Of a stretch of 64,000 nt of DNA, positions 38,087 through 50,751 are shown one piece after another. Within the stretch, counting starts at the first letter, position 1. Each line of letters starts with the position of its first letter. The stretch comes from Globodera rostochiensis (taxonomy: Eukaryota; Nematoda; Chromadorea; Rhabditida; Heteroderidae), in NCBI GenBank assembly GCA_018350325.1, contig JAEVLN010000014.1, positions 1,452,001 to 1,516,000 of the forward strand. The letters run 5' to 3'. A program made the translations under genes and the position numbers. The notes below the pieces were generated by a model that did not search any database, was not told the origin of the DNA, and was given only the letters and a program-made list of their open reading frames with translations.

Positions 38087-41000
38087 TTACTCGTCTTCCA
38101 CATTCAAAAGCAGCCAACGTGCACCGTGCGAGTTTCCAGGCATTTGTGATGGGCAACCAATTGTTGCCTGAGGATATATGTATTATTCTTGGGGGGGGGG
38201 GGTGATGCTGTTCAAAACGTACAAAGACTGTTTTTCCGTAATGCTCGCGCTTAAGTTGTCCATGTTCGTCGAGGACATTGGTGCGTAGCTCTTCACACCA
38301 TGGAGTTTCGCTCAATTGCAAAACTCGGGGGACCTGGAGACGACTACGTACCTAAAAGAAAAAAACATCTGTAACATGTAAGAAAACAGAACGGCAATCA
38401 CGAGATTAATCCAAATTTTGACCGGAACTCACCAAAACAAATTCCTGAGTTGGGGTTGCGTGAACTTTCTGGTGAATAAAATTGAAGCTTTCCGCAAACT
38501 TTGATCCGCCTTCCTCTCTGCTAAAACAACAATGTCTTTATCAATTACATCCAATTGCATTACACTTGGAATTGGATCCACATTCCAAGAATGGCCTTGC
38601 CCTCGCTTTTCCGCTTGTCCAAACGAACTAGCCACTGATTCCCGGGAGAATAGACGAGAAAATACTTCTCGTTCTGCGAACAGACGAGCCCTTCTTCAAC
38701 AAGTACAGCCTCTTCTTTAGGGAAAATTCGAATAGGCGACGAAGGCGTGGCAACCGATGGAGAGGGCGAACGTTTTGGGGCTGGCGGAGAAAGCGTAGGT
38801 GCGGAAGCGGATGGAGAAGGCGACTTCGACTTCCTATGCTCCGCGATTGTTTTCTTCGGTTTGCTCTCCGGATCGACCCGCACAATTTTCCAGTGAATCC
38901 CTTTGATCGGATGCTTTCTCAACGAACACCAAACGCCGAATTTGCGTTCCGGAGCGTGTCTGAACATCGGTTCTTCTTTCACAGCGATAAAACTGTTCAG
39001 GAAACCGCCACCATCAAAAATATTCGGAAAGTTATCCGAACAATAAACCGAGTCCATTCCCGTTGGATAAGCACGTTTCACATTGACGTACAACTGAAAC
39101 AAAAGAATGGATGATACAAACCAATTAACGAAATATTTTTACTAAAGGAATGAGCAGACTAAATTCAAAAAAATAATCCGGTCCTAATTCCATTCATAGA
39201 TGCCCAAGGGGGGGGTCAGACCCCCCCCCCCCCCCCCCCCCAACGCCGCACTTGGGCACTCCCCACTGTAACAACCTCGCACCAAAATCCCAAAATTTTG
39301 AAAAAGAAAATTTTTTCTCAGCGTAGGGGAAAAAAAGAGAGAAATAACATCGCAAATGTAAATTTTGGACCAATTTTTCTTAACAAATTGAGCCAAAATG
39401 TCAAAAATTTTCCCGGCGACGCCTATCGGCGCCGCCGGACCTCTCCCATTCCTAAAAAGCATCAAAAAATAAGCGAATTTTTAAAATTTCGGTCGCAAAT
39501 CTGTTAACAAATTGAGTAAAAAATTCCAAAATTTTCTCGGCGGCGCCTATCGGCACCGCCGACTCACCCGCCCCCTCGCCTAAAAAGTAGTTGAAAAAAT
39601 CACGCGCGAAAAAAACGGCCGGCGCTCAGTTGGCTTGCCATTTGAGCGCCGGCGCTCTGGCGTACAACATCGCACGCGAAGTCGCGGCAACCCCACCCCT
39701 ACCCCCCCTAACATCGCACCTCGCAGTGCTCGAGCCGACCCCCCCCCCCCTTGGGCATCTATGATTCCATTCAAAAAGTGCGGCCCTCCCCCCCCTTCAC
39801 TAGCAGGGCCAACCTGGACTGTGTTCCTTTCCAGTCGAGTTCGCATTGGGCTCAAATCCAACACATTCTTTACTTCGCTCATCTCTCGTCCAACAAAAAC
39901 CGTCCCGTTTTGAATGTCGACATCCGTTGGTTTGGTAAAAGGATTAATCAGTGAGTACCATTTCCCAATAATCAATGGAGCATCAAAACTAAAAATATTT
40001 AATGCTCGCTTAATTCAAACTATTGTCATCAAACTGAACCTTTGGTTGGAAATCCGGAAAAACGGAACATTGAAAAGATCCGGAGAAAACATGCAAATAT
40101 TGCCTCTCCCATCTGCACGAAGCGCAATCGCATTAACGACCTTATGAACAAAAATTCGTTATTATTGACATTCAGTTGCAGTTTGTTCAAATTACTAATT
40201 TTGGTAGATAAAATCTCATTGTTTTTTAGCAGTATGCCCATAACCGCAAAAATTAAACAATTTGTTTTTCTTTCTCAGTGAATACCTTATTGAAGCACCG
40301 CCACCACAAATAAAAGCAAAAAATTGTACCGTTCCGACTTTAGGCAATAGTTCCTTTGCACTCGAAGACGATGAACATGGAAAACTTTCTGAAAAGCAAT
40401 GAATTAAAAAGTATAGTAAAGCAAAAACAAATGGACCGTATTCAGAGGAATCAGTAGTTTGAGATTTCGACGTTTGTTCGCTGTTTGCCACTTCATTTTG
40501 CAAATTTGGGAGGTCTTCTTGTTGAATTTCGTGCTTTTCCATTGGACTTTCCGCTTCTTTTGGTTCAGCATAATCAAAAATCCTAGACAAAATTCAGCGA
40601 TAAATCAGTATTTAAAAAAACTGATGAGAAAATTTAAGCAAATTCTTTAATCTCTCCTACTTTTTCACCAGCGATTCGATGCCGAGTTCCGCAATGGTCT
40701 TTATTGAACATTCTGCGCCCCCAAACTTTTCATCCCAAAATTTGGCCCTCGCATCGAGCAATGCTTTGCTGTCTTTGGTTAGAGCCACAACGGAAAATGG
40801 CACGAGCGTGTCATTCTCCGAAAAAAAAGTGCCCTCGATCTGATAATAAGAGCCAAAAATTGGCTCGTAAATCCTGTAAAAAATGAGGAATGCGTATAAA
40901 ATAAAAACATTGTGTCAACCAGGGCCGTAATTTCAGGGGGGAGGGGAAGAGTCGATTTTCAGGGGGGATTTTATTGCAGATGAAAGGGGTTTTCTGTGTT

Positions 41001-41468
41001 TTTTTTTTTGTCAAAAAACATTTCGGGGGGAGGGGGGCCTTGTGATAACTTACGTCCCCCGTGGGACATAAAACACATCGCCATTGGTTCCAGTCAGTGT
41101 GATGAAATTACTGTCCATGTCGTCAATTTGCCCAACAACAACGCGACGTTGCTAAAAGCTGAATTTAAAATAGGCATAATCCTTCCAACTCGAAAATCCA
41201 TACCACTCGATTAATTCGATGCTTTGTTGAATATAACTTAATTTTAAAAAAAACTAACTCCAAATTTTTCCTCGTCTATTTCTTCCCCAGAGCCAACTGA
41301 GTTCGTTGTTTGACACTCCGAAGCAGCATCGCAAGAGTCCACCGATGCCTCCCTCATAAGAACATTGCCATTTTGCATCTGGCCATTTCCTTTCTGCTCG
41401 TGCAGACGTTCACCCGATTTTTGCACAGTTGCATTATTAGGAATAAATTTCTTCATCCAGCTGAGCAT
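38087..41468 (-). CDS. Unrecognised protein-coding gene
   Basis: Start ATG at 41466-41468 (MLSWMKKFIPNNATVQK). Supported exons on the minus strand: an acidic first exon to about 41265; QRRVVVGQIDDMDSNFITL to VFYVPRGT (about 41152-41053); IYEPIFGSYYQIEGTFFSEN to IESLVKK (about 40874-40664); IFDYAEPKEAESPMEKHEIQ (about 40588); VDIQNGTVFVGREMSEVKNV (about 39915); a long exon LYVNVKRAYPTGMDSVYCSD to GKAILGMWIQF (about 39095-38565); CEELRTNVLDEHGQLKREHY (about 38300); and a last exon ending ARWLLLNVEDE, stop 38087-38089. A central Ser/Pro low-complexity stretch (SPSPSASAPTLSPPAPKRSP) splits two folded-looking parts. The short beta-rich repeats (VVVGQIDDMDSNFITLTG, GKTVFVRFEQ) could be small barrel domains, but I cannot assign a family. 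It is divergent from the aspartate aminotransferase gene. Confidence 0.7.
39195..39763. mobile_element. hAT-like MITE, 569 bp
   Basis: Inverted ends CATAGATGCCCAAGGGGG (39195) and complement (to 39763) of about 22 bp, including opposed G and C runs. The flanking 8-bp direct repeat ATTCCATT lies at 39187-39194 and 39764-39771. Inside are two copies of a segment with AAAATTTT(C)CCGGCG then CGCCTATCGGC (about 39400 and 39530). No transposase. It lies in an intron of the unrecognised gene 38087-41468. Confidence 0.9.
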
Positions 41469-41802
41469 AACCTTACATTTTCAATCTCAGCTTTTGAAAC
41501 TTTTTTCGGATGCTAACAAAAATCTGTCAAGTCGAATTCGAAATCAGAAGTTTTTCTAAAACTGGATAGGGACAGTTGCGCAGGCAAAATTGGAAATTAG
41601 GTAGTCATTTTTGTTAAGAAAATGCATTCAAAAATGAAACAAAAAAAAAACATAATGCCAAATGCATTAAAAACATAATGCCAAAAATATGAACGTATGG
41701 CGTATTTCAAAATTTTTGGCATTTCGTTGCCGGTGTAAATTACATTTTTTGTTACTTTAATCACTTTATTTTTTTGAAGATCCATCTTACAATTAGCTGA
41801 AA

Positions 41803-44298
<2,496 letters not shown>

Positions 44299-44629
44299 TG
44301 AAGAAAGATAATCGCTTTTGCTCAACCTTTTAGTCATATGTATGTAGAGTACGCAAATAAAATTTTTAGGATGGATAGTCGGGGGGGGGGCAGTCGATGA
44401 GCAAAATAAAAACTCCAATCCAACGCCGTCGTTGCGGAACGAACGAATATAAAGGCTTCTTTTGGCCATCGTTTTTACCTTACAAATTGTGGTGCTCAAA
44501 ATTTTTAATTCTTGCAACTTTCAATGTATTATCCGGTCGGGGTCGTCGTTCGCTTGATGAAGGTTCAACGAACTGAGAGCTCTGAATTATATCGATTGAG
44601 TTTGATATAGAAACTGGTCGCGCCAAACT
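44299..44629. other. Intergenic, 3' of aspartate aminotransferase
   Basis: 331 bp with a polyadenylation-like AATAAA (about 44357) and a G run. Nothing else recognised. Confidence 0.5.
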
Positions 44630-44640
44630 GCCCGGATCCG

Positions 44641-46471
44641 CGTGTCAGGACAAAATCCCTAACGGTCAAAATCCCTAATAACCCAAAAGCGGTCAAAATC
44701 CCTAATCAGCCAAAAACGGTCAAAATCCCTATCGGACAAAATCCCTAACGGTCAAAATCCCTAATAACCCAAAAGCGGACAAAATCCCTAATGGCTTAAA
44801 AACGGACAAAATCCCTAACGGTCAAAATCCCTAATAACCCAAAAGCGGTCAAAATCCCTAATTTTGCAATTCTCGAAAAATAGAGTGGTTTGCGTTAATT
44901 TTATAGATTAAAAACTAACTTTTAGATTCACCTTTTCAATTTTAAGCATATATATTATGATTAAGCGCACACTGCGCGAACAAATACAAGAATTGCAGCG
45001 AGCTGAAAAGAGGTCGAGACGTGAAATTCTCGCTGCAGATGAAAGCACACTTCCACTTGAAGAAGACTCCATTCCACATCCAAGAGAAGGCGAGAACCAA
45101 GAAAATGTTGACCCGGCAACACGCGTTGAATTTCAAAGAGGCGTTACACAAAAGGGTGGAATGTGTTTATGGTTTAATGGTTAGTTTTTTTAATGATAAG
45201 TGATATAATTTTTTTTTTAAAATTAGGATACCGATACATCCGGAGAGTGAAAAATCACTTCTCTTGTCCATTTGCGGGTTGCCGACAAACTGCAGTTATT
45301 GATTCCGAGGAGGAAGATGGACGACTCATGGGCAGAATAAGAGGGATTGAGCACAACCATTCAGCTGAGCCTTCCCGAAAATATGCAGAAGCGGCACGCC
45401 AAGTGATGAAATTGGAGACCGAATCAAGAGGTGGACGTCGATTGAAAGCAGCTAAGGTTTTGTCAGTCGCACGTGTCGGTTTAAATGATGAAGCTTTCTT
45501 CATGGTTGGATCGGATGAGGCCCTAGCAAGAATGATGCGGAGGTAGGTCAGCAGAAATGCTAATTTGTGGCTATTCCCTTCCATTCCATAAGCCATTTTA
45601 GTATTCTCAATTTAAGGGAGAAAGCAAAAGTGTTCAGCAAGGTCAATCTTCGCAACCCGCTTCTGATTGAATTGCCAGAGGAGCTTCTCATTTATGAAGG
45701 CCAAAATATGTTACTTTACGACAGCCGTGTACATCGTCCAGGGCAGAGTGATACGGTTCTTGTCTTTTCGCACCCAAAAGTCGACTAACTCATCTTAACT
45801 TTCTTATTTCTTTCTTTAGTTGCTGGACGTTCTACGTCTCAACTTAAAATTTTCGGTTGTCGCCTGATGACGACCTTAGCGCGCGCTGAATACGTCACTA
45901 ACGAAGATTTACTCAATGTGTTAACACTGATTGGGCTTCAAATTCAAGGGTACGTCGCCGGCATTAGAGTTCGAAATTTGGAGAATGCGCGAGAGGAAGA
46001 GTCGACTGCTGAGGACCTTGAATTGACGGAGGAAAATACTGGAAACGATTCTCAAATTTACAATGTTTGATACTATTTTTTACGCGGTGATCAATTGATT
46101 ATTGTTGAACAAGAAATGAAATTTTTACTTTTATTGGTTAATAAATTGGAAAATTGACTAAAGATTGGCGTGTTTTTTACGGTTTAAACTGATTTGTTAG
46201 CGCTTGGCACCTATCAGATTCATTCGAAGGTAAAAAAACGGAAATTCCGCTATTAGGGATTTTCTTAGGGATTTTGTCCGTTTTCAAGCCATTAGGGATT
46301 TTGTCCGCTTTTGGGTTATTAGGGATTTTGACCGTTAGGGATTATGACCGTTAGGGATTTTGACCGTTTTCAAGCCATTAGGGATTTTGTCCGCTTTTGG
46401 GTTATTAGGGATTTTGACCGTTAGGGATTATGACCGTTAGTGATTTTGACCGTTAGGGATTTTGTCCTAGC
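44641..46471. mobile_element. 1.83-kb DNA transposon with repeat-array inverted ends (MULE-like)
   Basis: The ends are inverted arrays of the word AAAATCCCTAA: ten copies at 44650-44863, and eleven in the opposite sense at about 46253-46465. Copies are joined by alternating linkers such as CGGTC and AACCCAAAAGCGG. The outermost match is AGGACAAAATCCCTAACGG. Flanks are an 11-bp direct repeat GCCCGGATCCG at 44630-44640 and 46472-46482. An 8-11-bp duplication and a FLYWCH-containing gene both fit Mutator-like elements. It sits between two host genes and interrupts neither. Confidence 0.85.
44957..45788 (+). CDS. FLYWCH zinc-finger protein, N-terminal part of a MULE-type transposase
   Basis: Three exons joined in frame (44957-45179, 45227-45542 and 45602-45788). 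A coiled, charged N-terminus leads to the FLYWCH motif (CLWFNGYRYIRRVKNHFSC, then C in FAGCRQ and HNH in IEHNHSAEP). It then runs into REKAKVFSKVNLRNPLLIEL and QSDTVLVFSHPKVD, which is the region that precedes the catalytic core in nematode MULE transposases. The DDE catalytic part (Asp-Gly-Thr-Phe and onward) is absent. A further open frame at 45867-46070, ending GNDSQIYNV, could be the C-terminal remnant after an internal deletion. So this is a non-autonomous element still carrying a DNA-binding-domain gene. Confidence 0.7.
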
Positions 46472-46732
46472 GCCCGGATCCGTCTGGAATGTTTGAACGC
46501 CTCTATTAGTGATTTTGCCAATTTCTTATGAAGTGGACAACTGAGTCTCCACTGAAAAGGACACTTCAGTCCAGGGCAGTTGCTCCGCGCAAAAATTTCC
46601 GATTAGTGCATTAATGCCGAGATGAGTCGGTTCATATACCTACCTATGTAAAGTTTATCGAAATGAGATAAGTAGCCTATTCTTTAGTTTTACGATTGCT
46701 AACATAATTACATTTGATGTTTCTTCTAGAGA

Positions 46733-49700
46733 ATGGAGAATGTTGTTAAAAAACGGCCAAATAAGCCCATTAACTCCGTGCTACAAAAGCGTCAGAAGCG
46801 TTTGCATAGCGGAGGAGATGGTTTTGAACTTTTGCCAAAGCTGAAGGCCACCTCGACAAAACAGGACATAAGTGAGCACATAAACTCTTTAAATATATAA
46901 TCGAATTTATCTAAATTTAAGTTAATGGTCTAAAAGAGCTCGTTGGCCGAACGTGTGCAACAAATGCTGATAAATTCCATCTTTTGCAACGCAGGGATGT
47001 TCTTTTGTACAAATTGCGAGACATTTATTCCGGAGCCGGGGCAAATCGCCAAATGTCTCAGGTCTTTTGATAGTGTTGACATTTATGGTAAATATTTGAC
47101 TGATTTAATCATTATGACAGGGGACATGTCCGGATATGTGCCCAGAGAAAGAGCGATACATGCGTGATGCGAAAAAGACTGTGCACTTTTACGAATTCAA
47201 CGCCCAGGGGCAAATGGTCCACGAGAAAATGGTCAAAGATTACAGTCGGTCCGCCGCAGATCAGGTTTGTTATTTTAAATTAATTATCGTATTTTTGATT
47301 TTGGAATTTTTTAAATTTAAACGCATAACAAAATGTTGGAGAAGAGGGAAGACAGTCCTTTGGGTTGGGCGATTTGATTCATTCCATTTTCAGGATACGC
47401 CACTTGCGCACGAGCTTCGTCCTCTAAAGACCTTGCATATTACAATGGATTATCTCATTTTCAATGTTTTTTATCTCATTAAATTAATCTCTGACTTATT
47501 GCTACTTCCAGATAGCTAACGAAATTCCTTCGACTTCGAACAGTGATCTGGCGAGATGGTACGATTTTCTTTGGTCGAGGACACGGGCGATCAGAAAGGT
47601 GGATTTATTGGCATAAATTTTATGAATTTTACAAAATCTAGGACATAACGCAGCAAATGCTAAACAATGAAATGGCCGTGGACCTCGTCGAGAAGTGTGC
47701 GCGACTCCACATTTTTGCATCGTTTCGGCTGGTTGAACTCGAAGCGGAACTTTTTGATCACAAAATGAACACCGGTCCGTTTTATTAATGAATTTAATGA
47801 CTCGGACTTTATTTTGAAGCCGATTTGGGTTTTTAAATTGTTAACTTTAGAGAATTTGTCGAAAAGCCTTCAAACGCTTCGACACATGTACGACGATTTG
47901 GCCAAAAAGCAAATATTCTGTGCCAATGAACCCGAATTTCGCGCTTATGACATCCTTTTGAATTTGTCCGATTTCAATGTCCACAGGTAAAAATGCAGTT
48001 TTTAAATGGGCGTGCTTTTTGTTGGTGTTATTATTGCCCCGTTTTAGCCAAGTTCTTTCCTATCGCGCGGTGGTCCGTGACGATCCGAAAGTGCAACTTG
48101 CGCTTTCCCTTTCGAGCGCTCTTCAGAACAACAATTACATTCGCTTCTTCCGTCTTGTTCAGTCTCAGTCAGCTTTTCTACAAGTAATTTCAGTTTTTTT
48201 TTGTTCCAACCCTTTCATCGTTATCATTTTACTATATTTAGGCTTGTTTGAGTCATCACTTTTTCCCAATGATTCGGTCAAATGCACTCAAAGTGATTTG
48301 CATGGCTTACAACATTTTCCCCATTGACGCTTTTGCCGAATATCTCGCTTTTGACTCAATGGACGAAGCATTGAAATTCCTTCACCAATTCAATTTGGAA
48401 ATGGACGTCACCGACTCCAATTTGATAAATGTGCGGGAGGGGCGCAATTTCTTTGCGCCCGGCGGGGAGGCGCCGAGCGCCGACGCCCTCCAACGGACGA
48501 GTTGCCAATGGATTAAACGAAAGGCCCAACATTTAAATCTTTCACAGGCGCGCGTTCTTTTTTTAAATAATTGGCATTTGTTTTGAATAATTATTAGAGG
48601 CATTTATTTTGAAGGTTCTCTTCAACAACCCTTTGGCAGTTCGACCCGACCATTTAAGGGATGTGCCTTCTCCAGTCGATTCGTTTTCCAGGGACAGCGG
48701 TGCCTATGTAAAGGACCCCGTGCTAAAGCAATTCGTTGAGTTGGACGGTGTTGCCATTGCAACTACGCGAAAAAATGTACGAGTTGAAGCGCCGCCAAAC
48801 TTTTCATTTGCCAGGTACGTCTTGAACAGGTGGTTTAATCACTTAACAATTTTAGTCTCTTTTAAACTTACGGCGTCATCTCAAAATTGAGAAATTGCTT
48901 TTTTAAGGGCTCTACAGCCATTCCAGACAACTTTTCAACCGTTGCGCCCAATTGATACAAATAACAACGATCCGTCGCTGTCCCTGCGGGAAAATTTGAT
49001 TGATAACGTCGTTTTGTCGAGATTAAGCATAATTGCGGAAATTACACTGGAAAATTCCATACGCAAGAATCTACGGTTAGCACAAAGACATTTTTTTAAA
49101 ATTCATTGGACAAATTCATAATTTGTTCTTAAATGGATCATTTTTAGAATTCGAAAAGCGATTCGTCAATGGATTTTCTTTGTTACAAAGAAAAGGAAGC
49201 AAAAAATTGTTAATGCATTTTCATCCGGAATGATTGGGCACATCGTCTCTCAGCAACTGCAATTGTGTGCCAATAATGTCTTTTGGTGAGTAGACTAAGC
49301 GTCAAATTGAATACTTTTTGTGCTTTGTCCCTCACAAATTTGTTGAAATTGGCATTTTGAATTTCCGAGAAAATCATTAGTCGTTTTAATGAGCACATTT
49401 TTGTTTAATCACCGGTTTCTCCGTGCTTCATCCTTCCCCAACCTTTCATTGTTTAGCGCCTTTCGGTCCGACTTCCGTCGTCGGACGGCCTTAGAAATTG
49501 CCGTTTCTCAAGCGGACTTTCTTCTCGACAAAATTGTGCCCAAACTTTTGTATTCAATCGGCGGCCGAACGCGGGCGAACAAAGTTCGGCACACCAGTGA
49601 GCGTCTGCAGAACATTCGAGAGAATTTGCAGCGCGAATGGCTTCGCCAGTTCAGCGACCATTGGCTTTCGGTGGTGCGGCGGAATCGGATTTTACGGAAC

Positions 49701-50452
49701 ATCACTTTTCTGACTAGTCCGGGTACGTTTTTTTCGGCATTTTAATTCGATTTTGTTACAGATCGAGTGGAATGGCCCCACCTTTTATCGATGCTTTCAT
49801 TTTTTGTTTGATAATGCCAAAAATGCAAACGAAAGCTTTTCCTTCTTTTTTTACGTTTGACCCCTTTTTAATGTTAAATTTTTCTTTTTTATCGTCAGGA
49901 AACACTGCGACAATTCTCACACTTTCGCCATCGCAACGCCTGTTCAGGCCAAACGCTAAAAAAGTGACGCCGGAGCAAATGAGAGAAATGGCGGCGGAGA
50001 AAATGAGGAAAATGGAGGAGGAACGGAAAAGGTTTTGGCATCCCCCCCCCCCATTTTTTCTTGCATTTTTTATTTTGTTAGAATTTTTAAAAACGCATTT
50101 TCAGTAAAAAACTGCGACAGATTCGTGAGAATTTGCAACGCGAATGGCTTCGACAGTTCACCGACCATTGGCTTTCGGTGGTGCGACGGAATCGGATTTT
50201 GCGAAAGATCACTTTCCTGGCCAATCCTCCGGGTACTTGTCGATCGGCTCACTTAAAGAACAACCAAAAAAGGCCCCCGCTTTTTCATAAAATCGTTCTT
50301 TTTAAGTGACAGAAACACTTTCGCCGCCTTCGCAAAGGCTGTTCAGGCCGAATAATGTGAAGACAGCGACATTGGAACGAATGAAAGAAATGGCAGCGGA
50401 AAAAATGAAGAAATTGGAGGAGGAACGGAAGAGAATGCGTGGACATTATTAA
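46733..50452 (+). CDS. SAC3/GANP-family mRNA-export factor (TREX-2 subunit, MCM3AP-like)
   Basis: Starts MENVVKKRPNKPINSVLQKR (46733). The second exon (46933 on) reads LVGRTCATNADKFHLLQRRD, then the SAC3 signature GTCPDMCPEKERYMRD (about 47120). Helical SAC3 exons follow: TPLAHELRPLKTLHITMDYL, MLNNEMAVDLVEKCARLHIF, LQTLRHMYDDLAKKQIFCAN, FRAYDILLNLSDFN, ALQNNNYIRFFRLV, and LSHHFFPMIRSNALKVICMA. The part after 48900 is a charged, Arg-rich C-terminal region ending in two homologous copies of a tail module; stop 50450-50452. The SAC3 domain joins nuclear-pore-associated TREX-2 and mRNA export or genome stability. No MCM3-acetylase-like part is visible. It is convergent with the deiminase-fold gene. 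Confidence 0.85.
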
Positions 50453-50751
50453 AGACGAGAGAAGTTCAAACACAAACTGACGGAATGAACGGACGGACGG
50501 GCGATGGATTGTTTTGTACAACCGACAAAAATGGGTCCGGCAATGGCAAAACGGGCAAATGCTTCTTTTTTGAACCCTTAATAATTGGCCGCACATTTGG
50601 TCGCTTATGGCGCATATTCATTTTTATTTTGTTCTTTGTTCTTTCCACACATTCGTTCACACCCGCGGGTTAATAAATTTGCACGTTTTGAGGAATTAAA
50701 AACAAATCATTTTTAATTGCTTTCCACTGGAGGGCCGTCGTCTCAGTCTTT

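Noticed and set aside
44641..44863. Regular short repeats that could suggest a CRISPR array or interstitial telomere
   Set aside because: Units are 10-20 bp with near-identical linkers, and the same array returns inverted 1.6 kb away within a target duplication. They are transposon ends in a eukaryote.
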